Counted from the stretch's first letter, positions 1-10,087 are shown. The stretch is DNA of 62,382 nt from an uncultured Pluralibacter sp. (GCF_913775985.1 NZ_CAJYMB010000160.1:1-62382); one strand, 5' to 3'. Program-made: numbers and translations. The notes: generated by a model not told the origin, from the sequence alone.

Positions 1-64
1 AAACGCCGTAGCGCCGATGGTAGTGTGGGGCCTCCCCATGCGAGAGTAGGGAACTGCCAGGCAT
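1..64 (+). rRNA. rrf: 5S ribosomal RNA, 3' part
   Basis: The window opens inside a 5S rRNA. The sequence from the start through the CCAGGCAT end matches the last 64 nt of the enterobacterial 5S gene from memory, so the 5' half lies outside the window. A rho-independent terminator follows 13 nt later. In E. coli the rrnG operon is followed by kgtP in the same direction, as here, so this is probably the distal 5S of the rrnG equivalent. The operon letter is inferred from the neighbour only. Confidence 0.95.
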
Positions 65-77
65 CAAATAAAGCAGA

Positions 78-106
78 AGGCTCAGTCGAAAGACTGAGCC
101 TTTTTG
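78..106 (+). terminator. rRNA operon terminator
   Basis: A perfect 10-bp stem (AGGCTCAGTC / GACTGAGCCT) with a GAAA tetraloop is followed at once by a T run. This is the classic rrn terminator and ends transcription from the 5S gene. Confidence 0.95.
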
Positions 107-231
107 CGTTTACCAACAACCTGTCCATCGTGTTATCCAAAAGTATTCCTCCCACATCGCTAAACTACCCTCCACTGCACATCAGGCTATGAAATTCATC
201 TACGCTCATTCCCAGCTTTCTAAGTTCACTG

Positions 232-286
232 AATTTGCGAGATCTATCACAAATCGATTGTTAACAATTATGTAACATGATATTTA
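232..286 (+). promoter_or_regulatory. Putative CRP site and promoter of kgtP
   Basis: TGCGA-N6-TCACA at 236-251 differs from the CRP core TGTGA-N6-TCACA at one position and has AT-rich flanks. Downstream, TTGTTA (258-263) and TATTTA (281-286) are 17 bp apart and could be the -35 and -10 boxes. The CRP centre would lie about 50 bp upstream of the start, not a standard class II spacing, so the promoter assignment is tentative. Catabolite control would suit a dicarboxylate permease. The rest of 107-356 shows nothing else. Confidence 0.45.
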
Positions 287-356
287 CTTTTGTTTGCTGC
301 TACCTGACGTTATACGCGCGCAGACAGTTCATGTTACAAGCTGGAGCGATTATTAA

Positions 357-1655
357 ATGACAGAAAATACGCTAACTTCCCGTGGATCTACGACGGGAAG
401 CGATACTCGTCGTCGCGTGTGGGCCATCGTTGGGGCATCCTCGGGCAACCTGGTCGAATGGTTCGATTTTTACGTTTACTCCTTTTGCTCGCTCTATTTC
501 GCACATATTTTCTTTCCTTCCGGCAATACCACAACGCAGCTGCTGCAAACCGCCGGCGTTTTCGCTGCCGGATTTTTGATGCGTCCGATTGGCGGCTGGA
601 TATTCGGCCGTATCGCCGACAGGCACGGGCGCAAAACCTCTATGCTGATCTCCGTCTGCATGATGTGCTTTGGTTCACTGGTGATTGCCTGTTTACCCGG
701 CTATGAAACCATTGGCACCTGGGCACCCGCGCTGCTGCTGCTGGCACGTCTTTTTCAGGGACTTTCGGTCGGCGGTGAGTACGGCACCAGCGCCACTTAT
801 ATGAGTGAAGTGGCGATTGAGGGACGCAAAGGATTCTTTGCATCTTTTCAGTACGTCACCCTGATCGGCGGCCAGCTGATGGCGGTGCTGATAGTCGTCA
901 TCCTGCAGCAGGTAATGAGCCATGAAGATTTACGCGCCTGGGGATGGCGCATTCCGTTTGCGCTGGGTGCTGCACTGGCGCTTGTTGCTTTGTGGCTGCG
1001 CCGCCAGCTTGATGAAACCTCGAAGGAAGAGACGCGTAACCTGAAAGAGGCGGGCTCACTGAAAGGGCTGTGGCGAAATAAGAAAGCATTCATTATGGTG
1101 CTGGGCTTTACCGCAGGAGGCTCGCTGGTTTTCTATACCTTTACCACCTACATGCAAAAGTACCTGGTCAATACCACCGGCATGACGGCAGGTAAGGCCA
1201 GCATAGTGATGACCGCGGCGCTGTTTGTTTATATGCTGGTGCAGCCGCTGTTTGGTGCGCTGTCCGACAAAATAGGCCGGCGAAACTCGATGCTCTGCTT
1301 TGGCGGGCTGGCGACTATTTTCACCGTGCCCATTCTTACCGCGCTACAGCACGTTAGTTCCCCGTACGCCGCCTTTGCCCTGGTGATGTGCGCGCTGCTG
1401 ATCGCCAGCTTTTACACCTCAATCAGCGGGATCATCAAAGCGGAGATGTTCCCGGCTCAGGTAAGGGCGTTGGGTGTCGGTCTCTCCTATGCCGTGGCAA
1501 ATGCGTTATTTGGTGGGTCGGCAGAGTACGTGGCGCTGTCCTTCAAGTCTGCAGGAGCAGAGAGTGCATTTTTCTGGTACGTCACGGTGATGAGCGCGCT
1601 GGCATTTCTGGTATCGCTGATGCTGCACGGGAAGGGAAAAGGACTGAGGCTATAG
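357..1655 (+). CDS. kgtP: Alpha-ketoglutarate/H+ symporter KgtP
   Basis: Inner-membrane MFS permease of the metabolite:H+ symporter family, importing 2-oxoglutarate by proton symport. At 432 aa it equals the E. coli length. It begins with a hydrophilic N-terminus followed by [17 protein letters not shown], the hallmark first-helix motif of this family. The loop 2-3 signature [13 protein letters not shown] and its second-half counterpart [13 protein letters not shown] are visible, with about 12 hydrophobic segments. The ATG has a GGAG Shine-Dalgarno about ten bases upstream. The stop codon directly abuts the stop of the convergent yfiM with no space for a terminator between them. Confidence 0.96.
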   Translation: MTENTLTSRGSTTGSDTRRRVWAIVGASSGNLVEWFDFYVYSFCSLYFAHIFFPSGNTTTQLLQTAGVFAAGFLMRPIGGWIFGRIADRHGRKTSMLISVCMMCFGSLVIACLPGYETIGTWAPALLLLARLFQGLSVGGEYGTSATYMSEVAIEGRKGFFASFQYVTLIGGQLMAVLIVVILQQVMSHEDLRAWGWRIPFALGAALALVALWLRRQLDETSKEETRNLKEAGSLKGLWRNKKAFIMVLGFTAGGSLVFYTFTTYMQKYLVNTTGMTAGKASIVMTAALFVYMLVQPLFGALSDKIGRRNSMLCFGGLATIFTVPILTALQHVSSPYAAFALVMCALLIASFYTSISGIIKAEMFPAQVRALGVGLSYAVANALFGGSAEYVALSFKSAGAESAFFWYVTVMSALAFLVSLMLHGKGKGLRL

Positions 1656-1979
1656 CTACTGCTGGGCCAGCTGCCAAAGGGAGTAACCGGCGGCAGCGCC
1701 GGCGACATCCCAGGTGAAGTCTTTCCAGCTCCAGCCGGTTCCGGCAGGCCGGCTGTCCCAGAGTTCTTTTCCGGCGCCGAGGCTTATGGAAAACATCAGA
1801 CCATAAGCCCCGCTGCGATCGCGGCTGATGCCCTGATGCTGCGCATATTCGTTACCGGCGGCGGCAAGCATCGCTGAAGCAATAAAGTGTTGTGCCTTAT
1901 CCTGACCGCTCCAGCTATCCTTAGCCATATGGCTACAGCCCGTCAGCATGACTGAGAAAAGTATTATCGCTCCGCGCAT
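1656..1979 (-). CDS. yfiM: YfiM lipoprotein
   Basis: Small predicted lipoprotein. The N-terminal hydrophobic stretch ends in the lipobox LTGC, giving a lipidated cysteine after signal peptidase II cleavage. The rest is a compact domain with small-residue-rich helices ([31 protein letters not shown]) that could be amphipathic or membrane associated. I chose ATG 1979 rather than GTG 1982: it gives 107 aa, the E. coli length, and better spacing from the GGAG ribosome binding site. It lies downstream of pssA on the same strand (26 nt gap) and may be cotranscribed. The molecular role is unknown. Confidence 0.9.
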   Translation of the reverse strand: MRGAIILFSVMLTGCSHMAKDSWSGQDKAQHFIASAMLAAAGNEYAQHQGISRDRSGAYGLMFSISLGAGKELWDSRPAGTGWSWKDFTWDVAGAAAGYSLWQLAQQ

Positions 1980-2005
1980 CACTTACTCTCCATCATATCG
2001 ACAGA

Positions 2006-3361
2006 TCAGAGGATGCGACTGATCAGTCTGTCAATGCGGATCCGCCGCAGGCGGCGAATCAGCTTGCGCACTTTGACCGGATAATCAGCAATACTTTGCA
2101 AATCGCGATAGTGCTTCACTACAGAGGTGTGCTTGCGAATGAGCTCTAGCTCTTTATCGCGCTTAGCAGACAGCTGATGCAGCGGATCGTGGATAAGCAC
2201 GGCGTTTTCAAGATCCAAACGCCATGCGCGCGGATTGAGGTTATTGCCGGTCAACAGCATCCACTCATCGTCAACCCACATACCTTTAAGATGATAGCTA
2301 TTATCTTCATCTTTCCACAGGCGCACGATCAGCTGATCGTTATTTACGTAATACTGCAGGCGGCTGAGAAAGCGGCGAAGATTAATTTCGTAAAGGTAAG
2401 GCAGCGCGCCGATAATTTTGAAGGGCTGATCTTCAGGAATATAGAAATCGTTCGCGGTTTTGTCGCCGACGATAATCTCAACCTGCTTCCCCTGGCGCAG
2501 AAGATGAATAATATTGCGCACCAGCACGGCCGGGAGGTTGAAGTAGGGCGTGCAGATAACCAGCTTCTGCTCGGCGCACGGCATAAGATGAAAAATAGTC
2601 TTATTAAGCTGGCTGGATTTGCCTAAGCCAACCAGCGGCGTGACAGAAAGCTGGTCGTTATCCGCCTCGCCCTGAAACTCGTAACCGGTATCGCGCAGCT
2701 CCTGGCGATAGAGGCGAATATCGTTTTTGATTTCCGGACTCTTCGGACGCTCATCGCTATCAAGGCGGTTCACGCCGCGGCCCTGAACCAGATTACTGTC
2801 AACCCAGTCGAACATAATATCGGCCATTCGCGCATTGCGAATAAACTGATAACGGTCGTAGCGATATTTATCGTGCTGATGTAAATAGACATCATTGATG
2901 CTCGCGCCGCTGTAGAGCACGGCATCATCAATAATAAAACCTTTGAAATGCAGAACGCCCAGCGCTTCCCGGGTATTAATAGGAACGCCGTAGACGGGAA
3001 CGTCCACACCGGCATTCTCGGCGGCAGTTCGGCAGTACCAGTCTGCATTTGTATTGGACGCCGCGGCACCAATGCGGCCGCGCTGGGCACGGTGCCAGTC
3101 CACCAGAATGCGCACGTCTAATTCAGGACGGTTGCGTTTGGCATCGTAAATGGCCTGCAATACGCTTTTGCCGGCATCGTCCTGCTCGAGATAAAGGGCA
3201 ACGATGCAAATACGCCGCGTTGCGCTGGCGATTTTTGCCAGCAGCGTTTCCCGAAAATCGGCAGGAGAATAAAAGAACTCGACATCATCAACTGACTGAG
3301 AAAGCTTAGGTAGTTGAGCAAGGTGTTGTTGATGCTTGTTACGCTTGAATTTTGACAACAT
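2006..3361 (-). CDS. pssA: CDP-diacylglycerol-serine O-phosphatidyltransferase PssA
   Basis: Phosphatidylserine synthase: CDP-diacylglycerol + L-serine gives phosphatidylserine + CMP, the committed step to phosphatidylethanolamine. It is of the phospholipase-D superfamily type, with two HKD-like motifs: HFKGFIIDD near residue 138 and HLKGMWVDDEW near 357 followed by TGNNLNPRAW. The C-terminus is strongly basic (KVRKLIRRLRRIRIDRLI), suiting its known peripheral attachment to membranes or ribosomes. ATG 3361 was preferred over an in-frame GTG one codon upstream because it gives the 451-aa E. coli form. Confidence 0.97.
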   Translation of the reverse strand: MLSKFKRNKHQQHLAQLPKLSQSVDDVEFFYSPADFRETLLAKIASATRRICIVALYLEQDDAGKSVLQAIYDAKRNRPELDVRILVDWHRAQRGRIGAAASNTNADWYCRTAAENAGVDVPVYGVPINTREALGVLHFKGFIIDDAVLYSGASINDVYLHQHDKYRYDRYQFIRNARMADIMFDWVDSNLVQGRGVNRLDSDERPKSPEIKNDIRLYRQELRDTGYEFQGEADNDQLSVTPLVGLGKSSQLNKTIFHLMPCAEQKLVICTPYFNLPAVLVRNIIHLLRQGKQVEIIVGDKTANDFYIPEDQPFKIIGALPYLYEINLRRFLSRLQYYVNNDQLIVRLWKDEDNSYHLKGMWVDDEWMLLTGNNLNPRAWRLDLENAVLIHDPLHQLSAKRDKELELIRKHTSVVKHYRDLQSIADYPVKVRKLIRRLRRIRIDRLISRIL

Positions 3362-3477
3362 CACAGTGCAATCTTCTCTGATTAATCAAGGGTCCTCTGG
3401 TCGGTACAGACGACAGAAGCGTGCAATAATACCATTACTGCCGGTTAAAGTGGTCACATTTCCGGTAACTCTCAGGC

Positions 3478-6120
3478 TCATAGCCTCAGCGTTAAACCTG
3501 CAATACCGTCCTCAAGCTGAATATCTACCTCAAAGCCAAGCTTGCGCGCCAGCGCTATCATGCCGCGATTATTAGGCATCGTAATACCATTAAGCCGCTG
3601 TAAGCCGTGACCGCGGGTATAGCTGATGAGCTTTTCAAGCAGACGCCCGCCGAGGCCAAGCCCTTTCAAGTCGGAGCGAACCAGCACGGCGAATTCGGCG
3701 TCAATATTATCGGGATCGGAAATGGCGCGGCTCACCCCGAGGATCTCACTGCTCTGCTCAGTGGTGTGCACCGCCACAAAGGCCATTTCGCGATCGTAGT
3801 CTATCTGAGTCATGTTCGCTAAATCATCGTGGGTAAATTCGTTGATTTCGCTGAAGTATCGGTAGTAAAGATCCTCTTTGGTCACCCGGGCAATAAACTG
3901 CTGCAGCAGCGGTTCATCCTCCGGCAGAATTGGCCGGAAAAGGCAGCGTTCGCCGTTCTTCATGGTGACCCACTCTTCAAACTGATGGGGATAGGGGCGC
4001 ACCGCCAGCCGGTCTTCGCTATTGCCGGTAAAAGGGGCGATATCCAGCGTTACATCAAGAGCGGTAAACTCACCGTTTGACACCAGCAGAGGGTGAATAT
4101 CCAGTCGCTGGATCTCGGGACAGTCAACGATCAGATTTGAGACTTTCACCAGCAGCTGGCTCAGACCAATAATATCCAGCGGAAGAAGCGCGCTGCGCCC
4201 GCGGATCTTGCGGGTCTTGATCGCCTGGATGACCAGATAGCGGGCCAGGTTCATATTCAATGGCGGCAGCGCGACCGCCGCGCGATCCTCTATGCGCCAC
4301 TCCACGCCGCCTTCACCCAGCACGATCAGCGGACCAAACAAAGGATCGTGTTCCACCATCACGCGCAGCTCCTGTGCACCGGCGCGGTTGGCCATGCTCT
4401 GTACCAGCAGGCCATGGATACGGGCCTGGGGCCACGTCATTTTTACGCGATCGAAAATGGCATTAGCGGCCTGTTCCACTTCTGCCGGCGTGCGCAGATA
4501 CAGCATCACGCCCTGCACTTCCGACTTATGGGGAATGTCCGGCGAGCGGAGCTTGAGCGCAACCGGATAGCCAATCTGCCCGGCGATGTGCACCGCCTCC
4601 GCGCTGTCCGCCGCTATCCACGTTGGAAGCGTTTGGATCCCGTAGGCCTGCAATATTGGCTGAACTTCATGGGTATCGAGCCTGCTGGCGCCTTCCTCAA
4701 TGGCCTGCAGCAGCAGGGCATGGGCCTGAGCCGTATCGGCGCTGAAGGCATCTGACAGCACTGGCGTTTCCCGCAGCTGCTTCTGATTGCGGCGATACTC
4801 GACCATATGCATAAAGGCGGTTATTGCACCTTCCGGCGTGCGGTAGGTGGGGATCCCGGCATCACTGAACAGGCGGCGGGCTTCCTGGGAAGAGAATTCT
4901 CCGCACCAGTTCGTCAGCACCGTAACATATTTGCCGCGCGGGTGTTCGGCCAGGACCTGAATCAGCGCCTGCGCGCTTTCCGTACCCGGCGCGGCGGCGC
5001 TTGGGGCGTGGATCACCAACAGCGCGTCATAGTCGCGGCTGTCGAGCAGCACCCGCAGCGCCTGCTGATAGTGTTGGCTGCTGGCGTCGTCGCGCAAATC
5101 AAGAGGATTGGAGGCCTGAACGCCATCCGGAAGCGTTGTTGTTAGCGCCGCCAGCGTCTCCTCGCTCAGGCTCGCCAGTTTGCCGTTGCGTAGCCAGAGT
5201 GCATCGAGAGCCAGTGCCGCCGGGGCAGCGCCATTGCTAACGATCATGATTTTCTCACCCCGTAGCGGACGCATATGGCTCAGTGTTTCGACAGCAGAAA
5301 ACAGCTCGTGTGTATCCTGCACACGCAGCAGGCCGGCGCGCTGAATCGCCGCATCCCACGCCGGATCCATTCCGGCATTAACGTGCAGCAGGCGCTGCGC
5401 CTCCGGGCTGCGGCCGCTTTTGATAACCAATATTGGCTTATTGCGCGAAGCGCTGCGTGCGGCAGAAACGAAGCGGCGCGCGTCGCTCAGATGCTCAAGA
5501 TAAAGCAGGATTGCGCTGGTTTTGCTGTCGCGGGCCAGGAAATCGAGCAGATCGTCTATATCAATATCCAGGCTGTCACCGAGGGCGATGAAGTAAGAAA
5601 AGCCCATCTCACGCTGCTGCGCCCAGTCGAGAATAGTATTCGACACTGCCGCCGATTGAGAAATAAAGGCCAGCTTGCCGGGGTGTATAGGTACCGGCGA
5701 AAAGCTGGCGTTCAGGCCCTGCCAGGGTGCAAGCAGCCCAAGGCTATTGGGCCCGAGCAGGCGCATCTGATAGCGGGCAGCGCAGGCTTTTAGCTCAGCG
5801 GCCTGCTCTGGCGGTGAGGAGAGGATAATGCAGGTTTTACAGCCTTTTTCACCCAGCGCCTCAAGTAGTGCCAGGTTGCGTTTAGCGTGGGTGCAAATTA
5901 CTGCCAGCTCAGGGGCGAAGGGCAGGCTGGCGACATCGGGCCAGGCGAGGACGCCGAGCACGGCCTTTCTGCCGGGTGTCACCGGCAGTACCGGGCCGCT
6001 AAAGCCGCCGGCTAGCAGGTTACGCATCATCAAATAGCCTGCGCGCTGGGGTTTCATGGACGCGCCTATCACGGCGATCGATTTTGGTCTCAGTAACGCT
6101 TCCAGTCCTCGCTGGCTCAT
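3478..6120 (-). CDS. pat: Protein lysine acetyltransferase Pat (YfiQ/PatZ)
   Basis: Acetyl-CoA dependent protein lysine acetyltransferase, known in enterics to inactivate acetyl-CoA synthetase among other targets. The layout is typical: a CoA-binding domain at the N-terminus (PKSIAVIGAS, residues 12-21), succinyl-CoA-ligase/NDP-forming acyl-CoA synthetase-like domains through about residue 700, and a C-terminal GNAT domain (EFAVLVRSDLKGLGLGGRLL, with the acetyl-CoA loop). At 880 aa it is close to the E. coli 886. In E. coli expression is CRP dependent; I did not identify a clear CRP site here. Confidence 0.95.
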   Translation of the reverse strand: MSQRGLEALLRPKSIAVIGASMKPQRAGYLMMRNLLAGGFSGPVLPVTPGRKAVLGVLAWPDVASLPFAPELAVICTHAKRNLALLEALGEKGCKTCIILSSPPEQAAELKACAARYQMRLLGPNSLGLLAPWQGLNASFSPVPIHPGKLAFISQSAAVSNTILDWAQQREMGFSYFIALGDSLDIDIDDLLDFLARDSKTSAILLYLEHLSDARRFVSAARSASRNKPILVIKSGRSPEAQRLLHVNAGMDPAWDAAIQRAGLLRVQDTHELFSAVETLSHMRPLRGEKIMIVSNGAAPAALALDALWLRNGKLASLSEETLAALTTTLPDGVQASNPLDLRDDASSQHYQQALRVLLDSRDYDALLVIHAPSAAAPGTESAQALIQVLAEHPRGKYVTVLTNWCGEFSSQEARRLFSDAGIPTYRTPEGAITAFMHMVEYRRNQKQLRETPVLSDAFSADTAQAHALLLQAIEEGASRLDTHEVQPILQAYGIQTLPTWIAADSAEAVHIAGQIGYPVALKLRSPDIPHKSEVQGVMLYLRTPAEVEQAANAIFDRVKMTWPQARIHGLLVQSMANRAGAQELRVMVEHDPLFGPLIVLGEGGVEWRIEDRAAVALPPLNMNLARYLVIQAIKTRKIRGRSALLPLDIIGLSQLLVKVSNLIVDCPEIQRLDIHPLLVSNGEFTALDVTLDIAPFTGNSEDRLAVRPYPHQFEEWVTMKNGERCLFRPILPEDEPLLQQFIARVTKEDLYYRYFSEINEFTHDDLANMTQIDYDREMAFVAVHTTEQSSEILGVSRAISDPDNIDAEFAVLVRSDLKGLGLGGRLLEKLISYTRGHGLQRLNGITMPNNRGMIALARKLGFEVDIQLEDGIAGLTLRL

Positions 6121-6171
6121 CGCAGTCTCCCTGGTTACCTGCTGCTGATGATTTTAAACGCAATTTGCCAA

Positions 6172-6852
6172 TTACGCTGTGACGCTTCCCTTATGATGCG
6201 GTTTTCCTGCCAGATAGCGGGTGCGAAAAAGCTGGAAGTGGTCGCTCAGCGCGGAGGCGGCCTGGGTATCCCGGGCTAGATCCAGCAGGGCAATAGCCAC
6301 TTCCGCCGTGCAGTATTGTCCTTCAGCGTGCGCTTCGCGCAGACCGTAGGCAGAAACCCGGGCGAGATCGACGGAGATAACCGGCAGCGCGTCCAGCCAG
6401 GGGCTCTTGCGAAACATCTTGCGGGCCTCGGTCCAGGTACCGTCCAGCATGATAAACAGCGGCGGTTTTCCCGCCGGCGGTGCCGCAAGTACTGTTCGCG
6501 TCTCGCCGGCGTAGGAGGCCGGAAACACCACGACCGGCTGGTAGTCAGGATGACGTACCAGATCGAGCAGCGCCTGCGGCGGCTCGGTGCGCGACCACTG
6601 AAAAGCGTCTGTGTCAGGCAGGATATCGGCGATCAACCGTCCGGTATTGCTGGGCTTCATGGGTTCAGTATCAAACATGACCAGGCAAAAGCGGCAGCGG
6701 GCATGGGATGGCGCGAGCGTATCACACAGGCACTGTTTCAGCGGAAGCAGGCAGCGCTGACAGCGCCGAATGCGGTTGCCGCGGGCCAGAAAAGGGCGGG
6801 TAGAGCGTGCCAGGCGCTCGGCGCGCAGGCGAAGGACGGCGTTATCAGTCAT
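6172..6852 (-). CDS. tapT: tRNA-uridine aminocarboxypropyltransferase TapT (YfiP, DTW domain)
   Basis: DTW-domain enzyme that transfers the 3-amino-3-carboxypropyl group of S-adenosylmethionine to U47 of tRNAs (acp3U47). Visible features are an N-terminal zinc-finger-like CQRCLLPLKQCLC, the family block FDTEPMKPSNTGRLI and the DGTW motif that names the domain. The upstream 17 residues of the open frame were dropped because M18 (MTDNAVLRLRAER) matches the E. coli start. It lies 51 nt upstream of pat on the same strand, so cotranscription is possible. Confidence 0.9.
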   Translation of the reverse strand: MTDNAVLRLRAERLARSTRPFLARGNRIRRCQRCLLPLKQCLCDTLAPSHARCRFCLVMFDTEPMKPSNTGRLIADILPDTDAFQWSRTEPPQALLDLVRHPDYQPVVVFPASYAGETRTVLAAPPAGKPPLFIMLDGTWTEARKMFRKSPWLDALPVISVDLARVSAYGLREAHAEGQYCTAEVAIALLDLARDTQAASALSDHFQLFRTRYLAGKPHHKGSVTA

Positions 6853-6921
6853 AAAGGCTATGCAGGAAAAAACGCCATTGTCGCAGAGGGGAAAGGCGCA
6901 CACAAGGCGCCCCCCGGGAGA

Positions 6922-7347
6922 TTAGCCCTGCATGGCCTCGTTAAGCCAGCTTTCGAAAGGTGCTTTAGGCACCGCACCGTTAAGCATGTCAACCACCTCA
7001 CCTTTATGAAAAATCATAATGGTGGGGATGCTGCGGATGCGATAGCGCGCGCTGAGCTCGCGTTCTGCCTCGGTATTCACTTTGACAAAACGCATCTGGC
7101 TGCTGCGCTCTTCCGCCACATCCTCAAACACCGGCGCGAAGTTGCGGCATGGGCCGCACCAGGGGGCCCAAAAGTCGACCACCACCGGCAGGTCGTCCTT
7201 CAGAATTTTATCCAGCGTCTCATCGGTTGCATTGATAACGTCGCCGTCAAACAGATCGTGACCGCAGCGGCCACACTTTGCTGCTTCAAGCGGGCGATCG
7301 TCGGGAATGCGATTAAGCGCCTTACAGCTGGCACAAACGGTATTCAT
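6922..7347 (-). CDS. trxC: Thioredoxin 2 TrxC
   Basis: Zinc-binding cytosolic thioredoxin. The N-terminal extension carries two CxxC pairs (CASC and CGRC) that bind zinc, followed by a thioredoxin domain with the active site WCGPC and the cis-proline motif RSIPTIMIF. The [13 protein letters not shown] start gives 141 aa (E. coli 139); the open frame extends 32 codons further upstream but that part is unlike the family. The gene is OxyR-activated in E. coli; I could not point to a convincing OxyR site in the 207-nt divergent region it shares with yfiF. Confidence 0.96.
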   Translation of the reverse strand: MNTVCASCKALNRIPDDRPLEAAKCGRCGHDLFDGDVINATDETLDKILKDDLPVVVDFWAPWCGPCRNFAPVFEDVAEERSSQMRFVKVNTEAERELSARYRIRSIPTIMIFHKGEVVDMLNGAVPKAPFESWLNEAMQG

Positions 7348-7554
7348 AGCTAACCTCTGGGTTACAGGTTTACATCGTGACCAGACAGGTTTCGATGTTT
7401 CAATAATGTTACTTATTATCGTTGTGATTGTTTTAAACGACAAAATGATTTATTCGATGAATGCAATAGTCGCGGACTTTGGAACGAAGTCATGGCGAAG
7501 CGGCACTACATCGGGTAATCTTCGCGCTTCGCGCAGCGCAGGTGGAGATAAATA

Positions 7555-8607
7555 ATGAGCGACGAACTGAAGAATAAAAGCGGCAAGGTCAAAGTGATGT
7601 ATGTCCGCAGTGATGATGACTCGGATAAACGCACGCACAACCCACGCACCGGTAAAGGTGGTGGACGCAGCGGAGCATCCCGCCCCGAAGCCGGACGTCG
7701 ACCTTCACGTGATGGAAAAACCCACGATCGCGGCCCGCGGGATCGCGATGATCGGCCGCGTGAAACTTCCCCGTGGCGCACCGTTTCGCGCGCGCCGGGT
7801 GAAGAGGCTGCTGATAAGCCAGATCACGGCGGTATCAGCGGCAAAAGTTTTGTCGATCCGGAGGTTATTCGCCGCCAGCGCGCGGAAGAAACCCGCGTTT
7901 ACGGCGAAAATGCCTGTCAGGCGCTATTTATGAGCCGCCCTGACTGCATCGTTCGCGCCTGGTTTATCCAGAGCGTCACTCCGCGCTTTAAAGAGGCGCT
8001 GCGCTGGATGGCGGCAAACCGCAAAGCCTATCACGTCGTGGACGACGCTGAGCTGACTAAAGCCTCCGGTACCGAACACCACGGCGGCGTGTGTTTCCTG
8101 ATCAAAAAGCGTAACGGCACCAGCGTGCAGCAGTGGGTTCGCGAAGCGGCGGAAGAAGACTGCGTGCTGGCGCTGGAAGACGTTGGCAATCCGCATAACC
8201 TCGGCGCGATTATGCGTAGCTGCGCGCACTTCGGCGTGAAGGGCGTTATCGTTCAGGATGCCGCAGTAATGGAATCCGGCGCGGCTATCCGCACCGCAGA
8301 AGGCGGTGCCGAGCACGTTCAGCCGATCACCGGCGACAGCGTTATTGATGCACTTGAGCAGTTCCGCCGTGCGGGCTACGCGATTGTGACGACCTCCAGC
8401 CACAAAGGCACGCCGCTGTATAAAGCCGAACTGCCGAAGAAAATGGTGCTGGTGCTGGGTCAGGAGCGCGATGGCCTTTCAGATGCCGCGCTGGACAGCG
8501 CCGATCTGAGTGTAGCGATTGAAGGCACCGGCAACGTTGAGAGCCTGAACGTCTCTGTTGCTACCGGCGTGCTGCTTGCCGAATGGTGGCGCCAGAATAA
8601 AGCCTGA
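7555..8607 (+). CDS. yfiF: SPOUT-family RNA methyltransferase YfiF
   Basis: Putative SAM-dependent 2'-O-ribose RNA methyltransferase of the SpoU/TrmH class. The first ~100 residues are a highly charged, low-complexity Arg/Gly/Asp-rich tail, likely disordered and RNA binding. A substrate-binding L30e-like domain follows. The C-terminal SPOUT knot shows motif 1 ([16 protein letters not shown]), motif 2 ([11 protein letters not shown]) and motif 3 ([18 protein letters not shown]). 350 aa against about 345 in E. coli. The RNA target is not established as far as I know. It is divergent from trxC and convergent with ung, sharing a terminator with the latter. Confidence 0.9.
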   Translation: MSDELKNKSGKVKVMYVRSDDDSDKRTHNPRTGKGGGRSGASRPEAGRRPSRDGKTHDRGPRDRDDRPRETSPWRTVSRAPGEEAADKPDHGGISGKSFVDPEVIRRQRAEETRVYGENACQALFMSRPDCIVRAWFIQSVTPRFKEALRWMAANRKAYHVVDDAELTKASGTEHHGGVCFLIKKRNGTSVQQWVREAAEEDCVLALEDVGNPHNLGAIMRSCAHFGVKGVIVQDAAVMESGAAIRTAEGGAEHVQPITGDSVIDALEQFRRAGYAIVTTSSHKGTPLYKAELPKKMVLVLGQERDGLSDAALDSADLSVAIEGTGNVESLNVSVATGVLLAEWWRQNKA

Positions 8608-8627
8608 TTTTGCAGGAACAGAAAACA

Positions 8628-8653
8628 ATGCCAGCCTCGCGCTGGCATTTTTT
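8628..8653. terminator. Bidirectional terminator between yfiF and ung
   Basis: An 8-bp stem ATGCCAGC / GCTGGCAT with a 5-nt loop is followed by a T run on the plus strand and preceded by an A-rich tract. It can therefore serve both convergent genes. The T run touches the last codon of ung. Confidence 0.85.
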
Positions 8654-9339
8654 TACTCGCTTTCTGCTGGCAGCACCGGCATCCAGTCGATGGGTGATTC
8701 GCCGCGCTGCGCCAGCCAGTCGTTGGCCTGCACAAAATGATTGCTGCCAAAAAATCCCCGGTGCGCCGATAGCGGGGACGGATGCGGCGCTTTCAGAATG
8801 CGATGGCGCCGGGGATCAATAATTGCCCCTTTCTTCTGCGCGTGCGCGCCCCACAACATAAAGACCACGCCTTCCCGATGCTCGTTAATCAGGGCAATCA
8901 CCTTGTCTGTAAACGTCTCCCAACCGAGGCTGGCATGCGAGTGCGCCTGGCCGGCGCGCACGGTTAAAACCGTATTGAGCAGCAGAACTCCCTGGCGCGC
9001 CCAGCTTTCCAGATAGCCGTGCGTCGGACGGGTAAAGCCCGGGATCGTGGCTTCAAGTTCTTTATACATATTCAGCAGCGAAGGTGGGATAGCGATACCC
9101 GGGCGCACTGAAAAAGAGAGCCCGTGTGCCTGGCCCGGGCCGTGATAAGGATCCTGACCGAGGATGACAACTTTAACGTCGCTCAGCTCCGTATAGCGAA
9201 AGGCGTTGAAAACATCCTTTTGCGGCGGGTAAATGGTGGTGCCGGACTGGCGCTCGGCGGCCACCGTCTGCAGGGTATTGATAAAGTAGGGCTGCTCTTT
9301 TTCTGTGGCCAGCACCGTATGCCAGGTTAATGCCGTCAT
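8653..9339 (-). CDS. ung: Uracil-DNA glycosylase Ung
   Basis: Family 1 uracil-DNA glycosylase, excising uracil from DNA to start base-excision repair. The water-activating motif [18 protein letters not shown] (Asp and His), the uracil-binding LLLNTVLTV and the C-terminal [13 protein letters not shown] minor-groove loop are all present. ATG 9339 follows a GAGAGG ribosome binding site and gives 228 aa (E. coli 229); an upstream in-frame start would add six unrelated residues. Confidence 0.97.
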   Translation of the reverse strand: MTALTWHTVLATEKEQPYFINTLQTVAAERQSGTTIYPPQKDVFNAFRYTELSDVKVVILGQDPYHGPGQAHGLSFSVRPGIAIPPSLLNMYKELEATIPGFTRPTHGYLESWARQGVLLLNTVLTVRAGQAHSHASLGWETFTDKVIALINEHREGVVFMLWGAHAQKKGAIIDPRRHRILKAPHPSPLSAHRGFFGSNHFVQANDWLAQRGESPIDWMPVLPAESE

Positions 9340-9480
9340 GATTTTCCTCTCCTGCACAATTTATCCGGCTAGCTTAACCACTTCTCGGCCTATAATAAAA
9401 TTTTGCGGGATAAAGTGATGTTCGTTTCCAGGAAAAGTTTAATAATTACAACGATCTTTGCCATAAGTCATCCTGCTAAT

Positions 9481-9575
9481 TTGATCTAAAACAAAAGTCA
9501 TCCTGTATAACCACGGAGCACACGTGGTTTTTATTGATTTTAGTCAATGTTCCCGGGGTGTTCGACTGATATATA
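9481..9575 (+). promoter_or_regulatory. grcA promoter with two FNR boxes
   Basis: FNR-like boxes are TTGAT-CTAA-AACAA at 9481-9494 and TTGAT-TTTA-GTCAA at 9534-9547, with centres exactly 53 bp apart. A TATATA -10 at 9570-9575 predicts a start near 9581, which places the boxes at -40.5 and -93.5, the arrangement described for E. coli yfiD/grcA. The direct repeat AAGTCATCCTG occurs at 9465-9475 and 9495-9505, flanking the distal FNR box. This accounts for most of the 313-nt gap after ung. Confidence 0.85.
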
Positions 9576-9652
9576 TACACTCATACAACAATGGTTTTAC
9601 CAATTGGCCAGAGTCCGGCCAGTGAAAATGAATGAGCCTTGGGAGGCATCAA

Positions 9653-10036
9653 ATGATTACAGGTATCCAGATTACTAAAGCTGCTAACGACGATCTTCTG
9701 AACTCTTTCTGGCTGCTGGACAGCGAAAAGGGCGAAGCACGTTGTCTGGCTGCTAAAGGCGGTTTTACAGAAGATCAGGTGGTAAGCGTCAATAAACTGG
9801 GTGAAATCGAATACCGTGAAGTACCGGTAGACGTTCAGCCGGAAGTGCGTGTAGAAGGCGGTCAGCACCTTAACGTTAACGTTCTGCGCCGCGAAACGCT
9901 GGAAGATGCGGTTAAGCATCCGGAAAAATACCCGCAGCTGACTATTCGCGTTTCCGGCTACGCCGTGCGCTTTAACTCCCTGACGCCGGAACAGCAGCGC
10001 GATGTTATCGCTCGTACCTTTACCGAAAGCCTGTAA
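9653..10036 (+). CDS. grcA: Autonomous glycyl radical cofactor GrcA (YfiD)
   Basis: Spare part for pyruvate formate-lyase: it can replace the oxygen-damaged C-terminal glycyl-radical segment of PflB after micro-aerobic exposure. 127 aa, identical in length to E. coli. The glycyl-radical motif [17 protein letters not shown] near the C-terminus is intact, with the radical glycine in SGYAV. ATG 9653 follows GGGAGG; an in-frame ATG seven codons earlier lacks a ribosome binding site. Expression under oxygen limitation is supported by the paired FNR boxes upstream. Confidence 0.97.
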   Translation: MITGIQITKAANDDLLNSFWLLDSEKGEARCLAAKGGFTEDQVVSVNKLGEIEYREVPVDVQPEVRVEGGQHLNVNVLRRETLEDAVKHPEKYPQLTIRVSGYAVRFNSLTPEQQRDVIARTFTESL

Positions 10037-10057
10037 TTTTCAGGCGCGGTAAATAAA

Positions 10058-10087
10058 AACGCCGGGACGTGAGTCCCGGCGTTTTTT
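10058..10087. terminator. Terminator between grcA and srmB
   Basis: A perfect 11-bp stem AACGCCGGGAC / GTCCCGGCGTT with a GTGA loop and a T run on the plus side and an A run on the other. Likely bidirectional for the convergent genes. Confidence 0.92.
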
